From: Deltaproteobacteria bacterium
Lineage (GTDB): Bacteria; Desulfobacterota; Desulfobulbia; Desulfobulbales; Desulfobulbaceae
Assembly (NCBI GenBank): GCA_013151365.1
Contig: JAADIK010000017.1
Span: 1 to 6,235 of the forward strand
Reading direction: 5' to 3'
DNA: 6,235 bases
Part shown: one piece after another, positions 1-6,042 of the stretch
Layout of the letters: the number at the start of each line of letters is the position of its first letter
How positions within the stretch are numbered: position 1 is the first letter of the stretch
Program-made: the position numbers and the translations under genes
The notes under the pieces: model-generated
Told to the model about the DNA's origin: nothing
Seen by the model: only the letters and a program-made list of their open reading frames with translations
Database searches by the model: none

Positions 1-20
1 TACAACGTAAAACTTAAACC
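1..20 (+). repeat. Left terminal inverted repeat of the IS630 element
   Basis: The sequence TACAACGTAAAACTTAAA pairs with the right end, whose complement reads TACATAGTAAATCTTAAA. They differ at positions 5, 6 and 12 only, and the match is lost after position 18. The first two bases are the presumed TA target site. Confidence 0.82.
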
Positions 21-40
21 TTCGTATTTTATCTCTTGTG

Positions 41-49
41 TGCTATAAT
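41..49 (+). promoter_or_regulatory. Extended -10 promoter of the transposase
   Basis: A perfect TATAAT at 44-49 is preceded by TG at 41-42, an extended -10 element. The hexamer at -35 spacing (TTCGTA, 21-26) is poor, which extended -10 promoters tolerate. The expected transcript start near 56 lies just upstream of a strong ribosome binding site, GGGGAGG at 62-68, with five bases between it and the ATG at 74. This fixes 74 as the transposase start in preference to the in-frame TTG at 38, which lies upstream of the -10 box. Confidence 0.7.
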
Positions 50-73
50 CGTCCTAAAACTGGGGAGGACGAC

Positions 74-535
74 ATGGCGCCACGATACAGAGTTACATTG
101 ACCAAAGAAGAACGAGAACAGCTTGAGGCAATTTCTACAAAGGGAAAGAGGGCAGCTCGGACCGTATTATATGCCCGGGCGCTGCTCCTGCTTGATGCCG
201 GGGAACACGGTCCGAAATGGATTGTTGCAAAAGTAGCGGAAGCACTGGGGACAACCCCGCGCAGCCTTGAGCATCTAAAAAGAAGATTTGTTGAAGATGG
301 GCTTTCTGCGGCTATAGAACGTAAAAGGCGAGTCAAGCCGCCACGGGAAATTCAGTTTGGAGGTGAATTTGAAGCACACCTCTTGGCGTTAGCATGTTCG
401 GAAGCTCCGGCTGGTAAAAAACGTTGGACAGTGCGGCTATTGGCTGAAAAGATGATTGAGCTGAAAATAGTCACGACAGTGTCTCCAATGACGGTATGCA
501 ACAGGTTAAAAAAAATGAACTTAAACCTCACCTGA
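74..535 (+). CDS. IS630 transposase, N-terminal DNA-binding part (frame A)
   Basis: This 153-residue product is the DNA-binding half of an IS630 transposase. It would recognise the element's inverted repeats. The first helix-turn-helix lies around residues 49-81 (AKVAEALGTTPRSLEHLKRR, then the FVEDGL turn usual for the family). A second helix-turn-helix-like segment spans about 118-147 and ends in CNRLKK. The start at 74 is supported by GGGGAGG five bases upstream. The family normally continues KKNELKP into the catalytic domain, but here the frame runs past a run of eight A (508-515) into MNLNLT and stops at 533. A -1 shift on the A run joins it to the next frame and gives a transposase of about 377 residues, a normal family length. 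The last six residues of the unshifted product are therefore out-of-frame sequence. Whether the shift is programmed, a decay mutation or a sequencing error cannot be told here. Confidence 0.85.
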   Translation: MAPRYRVTLTKEEREQLEAISTKGKRAARTVLYARALLLLDAGEHGPKWIVAKVAEALGTTPRSLEHLKRRFVEDGLSAAIERKRRVKPPREIQFGGEFEAHLLALACSEAPAGKKRWTVRLLAEKMIELKIVTTVSPMTVCNRLKKMNLNLT

Positions 536-1206
536 GCAAATATTGGAAAATTCCTCCTGACCATAATGCACGCTTTGTGGCGGCGATGGAAGATGTTCTT
601 GAAGTTTATGCCCGACCATATAACCCGAAGTTTCCGGTTGTTTGCATGGATGAGTCAAGTGTTCAGCTTATCGGAGAGGTACAGGAACCTATTCCGGCCG
701 CACCCGGTCACCCTGTGTTGATGGATGATGAATATATTCGTAACGGTGTCGCAAGTATTTTTTTAGAAGTGGAGCCGCTCGGAGGTAAACGCAAGGTGAA
801 AATTACTAATCGCCGGACGAGGATTGACTGGGCGCATTTTATCAAGGAGATGCTTGAAGATCGTTATGCTGATGCCGAGAGAGTTGTTTTGGTTATGGAT
901 AACTTAAATACCCATGATACTGCCTCGTTGTACATGGCCTTTCCGCCCGAGAAGGCAAGGTGCCTGGCTGAACGCCTGGAAATACATTATACCCCTAAGC
1001 ACGGTAGTTGGTTGAATATAGCGGAAATCGAACTCAGTGTTTTGAAGCGGCAGTGCCTTGCTGGCAGAATCCCTTGCATTGAGAAAATGCGTGCTGAAGT
1101 AGATGCTTGGAATATAGATAGAAATAATCGTCAGTCGGATGTCGACTGGCAATTTCGGACAGATGATGCACGTATCAAGCTGAAACGACTTTATCCAAAA
1201 CTTTAA
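496..1206 (+). CDS. IS630 transposase, C-terminal DDE catalytic part (frame B)
   Basis: This frame holds the DDE integrase-like catalytic domain that cuts and joins DNA at TA targets. Numbered from the ATG at 496, the likely catalytic residues are D52 in VVCMDES, D135 in VLVMDNLNTHD, and E177 in HGSWLNIAEIELSVL (E179 is an alternative). In the joined protein these are D193, D276 and E318. The DNLNTH and PKHGSWLN blocks are diagnostic for IS630. The ATG at 496 has no ribosome binding site, and residues before about 7 overlap frame A, so this part is most likely made only as a -1 frameshift fusion, with frame A read to 514 and base 514 re-read as the start of the Asn codon. No stop or gap interrupts the catalytic domain, so the element is active if the shift occurs. 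The stop lies inside the right inverted repeat. Confidence 0.87.
   Translation: MQQVKKNELKPHLSKYWKIPPDHNARFVAAMEDVLEVYARPYNPKFPVVCMDESSVQLIGEVQEPIPAAPGHPVLMDDEYIRNGVASIFLEVEPLGGKRKVKITNRRTRIDWAHFIKEMLEDRYADAERVVLVMDNLNTHDTASLYMAFPPEKARCLAERLEIHYTPKHGSWLNIAEIELSVLKRQCLAGRIPCIEKMRAEVDAWNIDRNNRQSDVDWQFRTDDARIKLKRLYPKL
503..528 (+). promoter_or_regulatory. Probable -1 frameshift site of the transposase
   Basis: Eight consecutive A (508-515) preceded by TT lie exactly where the two transposase frames must join. On such a run, ribosomal -1 slippage or transcriptional slippage can restore the family sequence KKNELKP. A short complementary pair, AGGTT (503-507) and AACCT (524-528), brackets the run. 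No strong downstream hairpin or pseudoknot was seen. IS630-family members with split frames are known. The run position is certain and its role is inferred. Confidence 0.6.
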
Positions 1207-1219
1207 GATTTACTATGTA
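1200..1219 (-). repeat. Right terminal inverted repeat of the IS630 element
   Basis: This is the inverted partner of the left end, with 15 of 18 positions matching. It contains the transposase stop codon TAA at 1204-1206 and ends in TA at 1218-1219, the presumed duplicated target. Confidence 0.82.
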
Positions 1220-1372
1220 CTAGTGTGATATCAACGAGTTGCCAGCGCGGCAGATGTGCCGTTATCGGCCGCCCCGCAGGGCGGCGCGGTGCAGACCAGA
1301 AATACGTTTATTCGGCAATAATACAATAAATTCCACATATTGCCTGAAAATCACCTCAAGCCGTCACGGATT
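1220..1372 (+). other. Spacer between the insertion sequence and uup, with a GC hairpin
   Basis: No gene is visible. A perfect 7-bp stem with a 4-base loop, GCCGCCC-CGCA-GGGCGGC, lies at 1268-1285. It lacks a following T run, so it is not a standard intrinsic terminator. TACAAT at 1322-1327 resembles a -10 box but has no convincing -35 partner. The native uup promoter is either here or was separated from the gene by the insertion. Confidence 0.4.
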
Positions 1373-3226
1373 ATGCCCTTCATGCTTAACTGCCAGGCCG
1401 TCAGCAAGGCCATCGGAGCCCAGCCGCTCTTTGATTCCATCACCTTTACCATCACCAAGGGCGAGCGCCTGGCCCTGATCGGCGCCAACGGTTCCGGCAA
1501 GACAACGCTGCTGCGCATCCTCTGCGGACTCGACACCCCTGACAGCGGCAAGGTCGCCCTGGCCGGGCACGTCCACCTCGGCTACCTTGCCCAGAGCAAT
1601 CGTTTTGCCGGCGAGGCCACGGTGGCCGAGGTTATCGATGAAAACCTGGACGGCCTCGGTCTTGACGAAACACAGCGCTACAACCGGGTCCATGCCATGC
1701 TCAGCCGGGCGGAATTTCCCGACCCTGAATGCCGGGTACATACGCTGTCGGGAGGCTGGTGCAAACGGCTGGCCATCAGCCGGGTCCTGGCGCGCCGTCC
1801 GGATATCCTGGTCATGGATGAACCGACCAACCACCTTGACCTGGAGGGTATTCTCTGGCTCGAGAAACTCCTGGGCAGCTCTCTGCCGGAAAGCCCCTCG
1901 GCCTTTCTGCTGGTCAGTCACGACCGTCTCTTTCTGGAAAACATGACCAACCGGACCATGGAAATCTCCCCGGCCTATCCGGATGGATTTCTGCGGGTGG
2001 AGGGCAAATATTCAGAGTTTCTTGAGAAAAAGGAGGCCTTTCTCGCCGGCCAGCAGCAACGCGAACTCCGGCTCTCGAATCGGTTCAGGCGCGAAACCGA
2101 ATGGCTGAGCCGCGGCCCCAAGGCCCGCAGCACCAAGGCCAAATACCGGATTGACGACGCCAGTCGTCTGCAGGAGGAACTCAAAAGGGTCCAGGCCCGC
2201 AACCGGGCCCAGGGAAAGGTCCGGATCGACTTCGACGCCACCAACCGTAAAACCAAAAAACTCCTTGAAGGCCGCGGACTGGCCAAGGCCTATGGCGACC
2301 GGACCCTGTTTTCCGGTCTCGACCTTGTCCTGTCCCCCGGCCGGCGGCTCGGCCTGCTGGGCCAAAACGGCTGCGGCAAATCCACCCTTATGCAGATCCT
2401 GGCCGACGCGGGCAAAGACAACGGCCTGGCCCCGGATTCAGGCTCCCTGCGGATCGCCGAAGGGGTCAGGATCGAGAGTTTCGCCCAGGACCGAAGCCGG
2501 CTCGACCTCACCGCCACCCTGCGCCGAGCCCTGTCTCCGGAAGGGGAGTCCGTCATCTACCGAGACCAGTCTCTGCACGTTGTTTCCTGGGCCAGAAAAT
2601 TTCTCTTCAAGGCCGAGCAGCTGGACACGCCGGTGGGCAACCTCTCGGGCGGCGAACAGGCCAGGATTTTCATTGCCGACCTGATGCGCCGGCCGGCCGA
2701 TATCCTCCTGCTCGACGAACCGACCAACGATCTTGACATTGCCTCGCTGCAGGTCCTGGAGGACAGCCTGCTGGAATTCCCCGGGGCCGTGGTCCTGGTG
2801 ACCCATGACCGCTTCCTGCTGGACCGGGTCTGTGACCGGATCCTGGGATTTGACGGTTGCGGCCGGGTTGAATACTTTGCCGATTATGAACAGTGCTTTG
2901 CGGCCCTGAACGAGCAACGGAAACAACAGCGGCGGGACTCCGGCCGGCAGAAAAAAGCGAAAAAAAAGAACACCATGAAAACCGGCAGGCTCTCCTATAT
3001 GGACCAGCGGGAGTATGACGGGATCGAGGAAACTATCCTGGCCGCCGAGACCGAACAGAGCGAGCTGCAACGGCTCACGGCAGCCCCGGACACTGCGACC
3101 AATCCTGACAGGTTACAGGAATGCTGGCAAAAAATGGAAGAGGTCCAGCAGAAGATAGAGCACCTGTACCTGCGCTGGGAAGAGCTGGAAGCCAAAAAAA
3201 ACAGCGGCTCCGGGCAAGGGCAATAA
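1373..3226 (+). CDS. uup: ABC-F ATPase Uup
   Basis: This soluble duplicated ATPase of the ABC-F family has no transmembrane part. Uup in E. coli is linked to ribosome and DNA transactions: its C-terminal domain binds DNA, and mutants show more precise excision of transposons and more deletion between tandem repeats. Numbered from ATG 1373 (617 residues), the first ABC domain has Walker A GANGSGKTT (37-45), signature LSGGW (125), Walker B MDEPTNHLD (catalytic E150) and the H-loop VSHDR (H183). The second has Walker A GQNGCGKST (330-338), signature LSGGE (424), Walker B LDEPTNDLD (E449) and H-loop VTHDR (H478). The linker carries WLSRGPKARSTKAK, matching the Uup interdomain region. The tail from about 532 is lysine-rich and then coiled-coil (LSYMDQREYDGIEE ... 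RWEELEAKK), the Uup-type C-terminal domain that separates it from EttA. The start may be 1373 or 1382 (MLNCQAVSK); both have weak ribosome binding sites. The in-frame TTG at 1340 is less likely. All catalytic residues are intact. Confidence 0.88.
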   Translation: MPFMLNCQAVSKAIGAQPLFDSITFTITKGERLALIGANGSGKTTLLRILCGLDTPDSGKVALAGHVHLGYLAQSNRFAGEATVAEVIDENLDGLGLDETQRYNRVHAMLSRAEFPDPECRVHTLSGGWCKRLAISRVLARRPDILVMDEPTNHLDLEGILWLEKLLGSSLPESPSAFLLVSHDRLFLENMTNRTMEISPAYPDGFLRVEGKYSEFLEKKEAFLAGQQQRELRLSNRFRRETEWLSRGPKARSTKAKYRIDDASRLQEELKRVQARNRAQGKVRIDFDATNRKTKKLLEGRGLAKAYGDRTLFSGLDLVLSPGRRLGLLGQNGCGKSTLMQILADAGKDNGLAPDSGSLRIAEGVRIESFAQDRSRLDLTATLRRALSPEGESVIYRDQSLHVVSWARKFLFKAEQLDTPVGNLSGGEQARIFIADLMRRPADILLLDEPTNDLDIASLQVLEDSLLEFPGAVVLVTHDRFLLDRVCDRILGFDGCGRVEYFADYEQCFAALNEQRKQQRRDSGRQKKAKKKNTMKTGRLSYMDQREYDGIEETILAAETEQSELQRLTAAPDTATNPDRLQECWQKMEEVQQKIEHLYLRWEELEAKKNSGSGQGQ

Positions 3227-3280
3227 AACCAAGGCGGGCGATGCCCACAACCCAAATCAACTTCCAGCGTATCTGTTTCC

Positions 3281-3316
3281 AGGCTGTTAGGCTGTAGGCT
3301 GTAGGCTGTAGGCTGT
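3281..3316 (+). repeat. AGGCTGT heptamer tandem array (five units) in copy A
   Basis: Five AGGCTGT units occur at 3281, 3289, 3296, 3303 and 3310, with one extra T after the first, followed by TAGGG. The inverted copy at the other end has two perfect units plus AGGATGT, so the array length differs by two units. This points to replication slippage. Confidence 0.88.
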
Positions 3317-3321
3317 TAGGG

Positions 3322-3338
3322 TAGGACTAATAGTCCTA
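3322..3338 (+). other. Palindrome within repeat copy A
   Basis: TAGGACTA-A-TAGTCCTA is a perfect 8+1+8 palindrome that can form a short hairpin in RNA or DNA. The other copy has GGGCTAATAGCC at the same place, where an A-T pair is replaced by G-C on both arms, so pairing is kept. Confidence 0.6.
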
Positions 3339-3355
3339 AACAACCTGCTGGTTTA

Positions 3356-3392
3356 CATAAATAAAACATGACCAATTGTCTTGTTTTTTATG
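3356..3392 (+). other. AT-rich hairpin within repeat copy A
   Basis: CATAAATAAAACA at the left can pair with TGTTTTTTATG at the right, with a small bulge. Inside, GAC and GTC close a CAATT loop. In copy B the base changes and one extra T keep or slightly improve the long stem. It is too AT-rich for a normal intrinsic terminator. The fold was made by hand. Confidence 0.5.
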
Positions 3393-3468
3393 ACAGGAAT
3401 TCAGGAGTAAGGCACTGATCTGCCGGCCCCCTCGCCGGGGTTGCTGATTACCGGATTTTATCGTTATT

Positions 3469-4857
3469 ATGAATAGCTATCTTGTTTTTATCATCGCCGT
3501 TATCCTGATCGGCTACCTGCTTGAGAGCGTTGTCGCCCTGCTCAACCTGCGCGCCCTTGATCCCGAGCTGCCCGCCGAGTTCCAGGATGTCTATGACCGG
3601 GAAGAATATGCCCGCTCCCAGGAGTACACCAGGGTGACCACCCGTTTTTCCTTGCTGCAAAACACGATCATGACCGTTTTGACTCTCGCGTTCATCCTGT
3701 CCGGCGGTTTCAACCTGGTCGACCGGGTCGCCCGGAGCTTCGGCTTCGGCCCCATCGTCACCGGGCTTATCTTCAGCGGCCTGGTGCTCCTGATTTCGGC
3801 GGCGGCCGAGCTGCCGTTTACCGTCTACTCCACGTTTGTCATTGAAGAACGGTTCGGTTTCAACACCACCACCGTCAAGACCTTTGTGCTCGACATCGTC
3901 AAGGCGGTGCTGCTGGGAGCCCTGATCGGCGGCCCGCTGCTGGCCTTTGTCCTCTGGTTTTTTGCAATCGGCGGCTCCCTGGCCTGGCTCTACTGCTGGC
4001 TGGCCGTGGTCGTCTTTACCGTGATCATCCAGTTCCTGGTGCCCGTGCTCATCATGCCCCTCTTCAACACCTTCACCCCGCTGGCCGAGGGCGAGCTGAA
4101 AGAGGCCATCAATACCTATGCCCGGGCCGAGCGCTTCAAGATGAAGGGCATATACACCATGGACGGTTCAAAACGCTCCACCCGGCTCAATGCCTTTTTC
4201 ACCGGCTTTGGCCGCTTTCGGCGGATCGTCTTTTTCGACACCCTGGTCGAGAAACTCCGGCCCGCCGAGATTGTTGCCGTCCTCGCCCACGAAATGGGCC
4301 ATTTCAAACTCCGGCACATCTTCAAAATGATGGCCGCCACCATCATCCAGATGGGCGTCATGTTTTACATCCTGTCTTTGTTCCTCATGAACCGGGGACT
4401 TTTTGCGGCCTTCGGCATGGAGCACCTCTCCATCTATGCCAGCCTCATCTTCTTCGGTTTCCTCTATGCGCCGATCTCCCTGCTCCTGTCCATTGCCGCC
4501 AATTATTTCTCCCGTTGCCACGAGTACGAGGCCGACGCCTACGCGGTCACCAGCACCGGCCGCCCCGGCGAGATGATCAGCGGCCTGAAGAAGTTGTGCG
4601 TGACCAATCTCGCCAACCTGACGCCGCACCCGCTCAATGTCTTTCTCAACTACAGCCATCCGCCGGTACCGGCCCGGATCAAGGCGATCCGCGCCCTGGC
4701 AGGAAGGAAGACGCCGGGGCGGCAGGGCCGGATAAACTGTCCACTTTGCAACCGGCCTTTTGCGGCCGGGGACCTGGCCTGGAGCGCCGCTTCGGACCGC
4801 CTGCTGTGCCCTGACTGTCTCGCGGAAGAGAACAGCTGCGGTTGCACGGATGAATAA
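3469..4857 (+). CDS. M48 membrane metalloprotease, Ste24/HtpX-like, with zinc-ribbon tail
   Basis: This is a zinc-dependent endopeptidase of the inner membrane, family M48, closest by eye to the Ste24 (CAAX protease 1) branch. In bacteria such enzymes are thought to act in membrane protein quality control; no prenylated substrate is implied. The 462 residues show about seven hydrophobic segments (near 3-25, 62-80, 95-115, 144-168, 172-198, 288-308 and 322-348). The Ste24-type loop EERFGFN is at 126-132. The zinc site is H274-E275-x-x-H278 in LAHEMGHF, with the third ligand E354 in HEYEADAYA. The domain closes with the usual NYSHPPVPARIKAI. An extra tail of about 45 residues then carries CPLC (C424, C427), CPDC (C447, C450) and CGC (C457, C459), a zinc-ribbon-like pattern not usual for the family. 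ATG 3469 leads directly into the first membrane helix and has no clear ribosome binding site; an in-frame TGA lies shortly upstream. A GC hairpin (CCGGC-N6-GCCGG, 3423-3438) sits in the leader. Confidence 0.88.
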   Translation: MNSYLVFIIAVILIGYLLESVVALLNLRALDPELPAEFQDVYDREEYARSQEYTRVTTRFSLLQNTIMTVLTLAFILSGGFNLVDRVARSFGFGPIVTGLIFSGLVLLISAAAELPFTVYSTFVIEERFGFNTTTVKTFVLDIVKAVLLGALIGGPLLAFVLWFFAIGGSLAWLYCWLAVVVFTVIIQFLVPVLIMPLFNTFTPLAEGELKEAINTYARAERFKMKGIYTMDGSKRSTRLNAFFTGFGRFRRIVFFDTLVEKLRPAEIVAVLAHEMGHFKLRHIFKMMAATIIQMGVMFYILSLFLMNRGLFAAFGMEHLSIYASLIFFGFLYAPISLLLSIAANYFSRCHEYEADAYAVTSTGRPGEMISGLKKLCVTNLANLTPHPLNVFLNYSHPPVPARIKAIRALAGRKTPGRQGRINCPLCNRPFAAGDLAWSAASDRLLCPDCLAEENSCGCTDE

Positions 4858-4872
4858 AAACCAACCTTGCAC

Positions 4873-4917
4873 AATCAAGCCTCTCCGCGCTTTACGGATC
4901 AAGCTGATTTTTTTTTT
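4873..4917 (+). terminator. Intrinsic terminator after the M48 protease gene
   Basis: AATCA(A)GC at 4873-4880 pairs with GCTGATT at 4903-4909. An inner stem, TCCG (4884-4887) with CGGA (4895-4898), closes a 7-base loop, and ten T follow at 4908-4917. The outer and inner stems are separated by small internal loops, so strength is moderate. It would separate the protease transcript from the downstream gene. Confidence 0.62.
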
Positions 4918-4932
4918 ACGACGCCCTTGTTA

Positions 4933-4946
4933 TTGACCTATATCAA
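4933..4946 (+). promoter_or_regulatory. FNR/HcpR-like operator upstream of the membrane polyferredoxin
   Basis: TTGAC-CTAT-ATCAA matches the FNR/DNR consensus TTGAT-N4-ATCAA at 9 of 10 fixed positions, and its left half also matches the TTGAC half-site of HcpR. Its centre is about 62 bases before the start codon at 5002. An activator at -41.5 would place the transcript start near 4981, with a weak -10 (TAAGCT, 4969-4974). This arrangement suits activation under anaerobic or nitrosative conditions. The regulator itself is not in the window. Confidence 0.55.
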
Positions 4947-4950
4947 TTCG

Positions 4951-4965
4951 GCATGGTGGACATGC
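4951..4965 (+). promoter_or_regulatory. Small inverted repeat next to the FNR-like box
   Basis: GCATG-GTGGA-CATGC is a perfect 5-bp inverted repeat with a 5-base spacer. It lies four bases after the FNR-like box and overlaps the expected promoter spacer. It could be a second operator or chance; five-base arms are weak evidence. Confidence 0.25.
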
Positions 4966-5001
4966 AGGTAAGCTGAGACCTTGTATCCGTGACGTCTTGA
5001 G

Positions 5002-6042
5002 ATGAAGAACATGAAGACATTGGCAGCCTCAATAAAAAAAATCGTGGTCGACCGGCACCGGATCCCGCTCCTGCGCCGGCTGATCCAGGCCGGTTTCGGC
5101 CTTTTTACCCTGTATGCGGGCTACCGGTTTTATCTCTTCTTTCAGTGGGCCGTCGGCAGGTCCCGGACCTTTGTGCCCAGTCCGCCGGCAGTGGAGGGCT
5201 TTCTGCCGATCAGCGCCCTTGTGGGCCTGAAGCGTTTTGTGCTGACCGGCGAATATGACCCGGTGCATCCGGCCGGCCTGACCATCTTGCTGGCGGCGCT
5301 CGTCATCGCCTTTCTTTGCCGGAAGGGATTCTGCGGCTGGATCTGCCCGGTCGGCTTTGCCTCCAACCTGGCGGCCAAGGCGGGCGAACGGCTCAAGATG
5401 CAGTTCCGGCCGCCGGCCTGGCTCGATTTCCCCCTGCTGGGGCTCAAATATGTCCTCCTGGCCTTTTTCTGTTACCTGGTTCTCTGGCGCATGAACCTGG
5501 AGCAGATCACGGCCTTCCAGCGCTCTCCATATAATATGGTGGCGGCGGGCAAGATGCTGTCTTTCTTCCTTGCTCCCAGCCGTCTTGCCGGCGGCATCCT
5601 GCTGTTTCTTGTCCTGCTTTCCCTGGTGGTGCGTAATTTCTGGTGCCGCTACCTCTGTCCCTACGGCGCGCTGCTGGGCCTGGCGGCCCTGGGCAGCCCC
5701 CTGCGCGTCCGGCGGGATGCCGGGCAGTGTATCGACTGCAAAAAATGCGAAAAAGTCTGCCCCGGAGCGATCAAGGTCGCGGCAAAGGAAGGGGTGTGGA
5801 GCAGCGAATGCGTGGGGTGCATGGAGTGCGTGGGAGTCTGCCCGCGCGAGGATTGCCTTACTCTTACCGGGCCGGGTCGGGTCCGGCTTCCGGTCCAGGT
5901 TCTGCCCCTGATGGTCCTGGCTGTTTTTTTCCTTTTCTGGCTCGCCGCCCTCCTCAGCGGCCACTGGCACAGTGTCGTCCCACCCGCGGTGGTCAAACAG
6001 TTTTACGGCATGATGTTCAGCCTGCCCCAGGCCAGCATCTAG
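5002..6042 (+). CDS. NapH/CcoG-like membrane polyferredoxin (4Fe-4S)
   Basis: This is an integral membrane iron-sulfur protein of the NapH/NosR/CcoG (RdxA/FixG) type. Relatives pass electrons from the quinol pool to periplasmic reductases (NapH, NosR) or act in copper handling for cbb3 oxidase (CcoG). The 346 residues show hydrophobic segments near 28-50, 92-106, 150-170, 198-214 and 300-320. After the second segment comes C106-x4-C111-G-W-x-C115-P, and after the fourth C215-RYL-C219-PYG, the paired motifs typical of this family. A ferredoxin domain follows with two 4Fe-4S sets: C243/246/249 with C253-P, and C270/273/276 with C280-P; C285 is extra. The tail ends in one more helix and LLSGHWHSVVP. 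No periplasmic FMN domain or CcoG-type C-terminal domain is present, and no nap, nos or cco gene adjoins it, so the partner is unknown. An alternative ATG is at 5011; both have weak ribosome binding sites. The stop codon shares two bases with repeat copy B. Confidence 0.87.
   Translation: MKNMKTLAASIKKIVVDRHRIPLLRRLIQAGFGLFTLYAGYRFYLFFQWAVGRSRTFVPSPPAVEGFLPISALVGLKRFVLTGEYDPVHPAGLTILLAALVIAFLCRKGFCGWICPVGFASNLAAKAGERLKMQFRPPAWLDFPLLGLKYVLLAFFCYLVLWRMNLEQITAFQRSPYNMVAAGKMLSFFLAPSRLAGGILLFLVLLSLVVRNFWCRYLCPYGALLGLAALGSPLRVRRDAGQCIDCKKCEKVCPGAIKVAAKEGVWSSECVGCMECVGVCPREDCLTLTGPGRVRLPVQVLPLMVLAVFFLFWLAALLSGHWHSVVPPAVVKQFYGMMFSLPQASI

Larger units (their letters stand above)
1..1219 (+). mobile_element. 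Complete IS630-family insertion sequence
   Basis: The element is bounded by imperfect terminal inverted repeats that match at 15 of the first 18 positions (1-18 against the complement of 1219-1202). Each end begins with TA, as expected for the IS630/Tc1-mariner superfamily, which inserts at TA and duplicates it. Taking the TA pairs at 1-2 and 1218-1219 as the target duplication leaves a core of about 1215 bp. Inside is one transposase gene in two overlapping frames, and its stop codon lies within the right repeat, an economical arrangement typical of small insertion sequences. The composition is visibly more AT-rich than the genes downstream, consistent with recent acquisition. The window starts at the first base of the element, so the left flank cannot be checked and the TA duplication is inferred from the ends alone. 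Confidence 0.9.
3234..3416 (+). repeat. Long inverted repeat, copy A (about 183 bp)
   Basis: This non-coding block is repeated in reverse complement at 6041-6216. Hand alignment gives about 11 substitutions over some 169 aligned positions (near 93% identity), plus a 14-base gap equal to two heptamers, a 6-base gap and a 1-base gap. The shared left boundary is near GCGGGCGATGCCC and the right boundary is GGAGTAAGGCACT, after which the flanks diverge. It starts 7 bases after the uup stop and ends 52 bases before the protease start. From left to right it contains a conserved unique segment, a heptamer array, a palindrome and an AT-rich hairpin. No terminal inverted repeats or target duplication are convincing, and there is no coding frame. 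It could be a MITE-like or structured intergenic repeat. Confidence 0.92.

Noticed and set aside
38..73. TTG at 38 as the transposase start
   Set aside because: It would lie upstream of the -10 box, while the ATG at 74 has a strong ribosome binding site at correct spacing.
1268..1285. GC hairpin as an intrinsic terminator
   Set aside because: The stem is strong, but the following bases are GC-rich with no T run.
1239..1478. Short + strand open frame overlapping the spacer and the start of uup
   Set aside because: It is rich in Arg, Pro and Ser, overlaps uup out of frame and has no start signal.
3281..3316. Heptamer array considered as a CRISPR array
   Set aside because: The units are 7 bases with no spacers, and no cas genes are present.
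3234..3416. Terminal inverted repeats within one copy of the long repeat (possible MITE ends)
   Set aside because: The two ends share only a TGCC-like core of four bases, and no matching target duplication was seen at either copy.
4168..4902. Minus-strand open frame of 244 codons across the protease gene
   Set aside because: It is antisense to clear M48 motifs, has composition typical of a shadow frame and no ribosome binding site.
5029..5970. Long open frame of 313 codons on the minus strand across the polyferredoxin gene
   Set aside because: It lies entirely inside a well-supported gene on the other strand, is low in hydrophobic order and recognisable motifs, and is the kind of antisense frame expected in GC-rich coding DNA.
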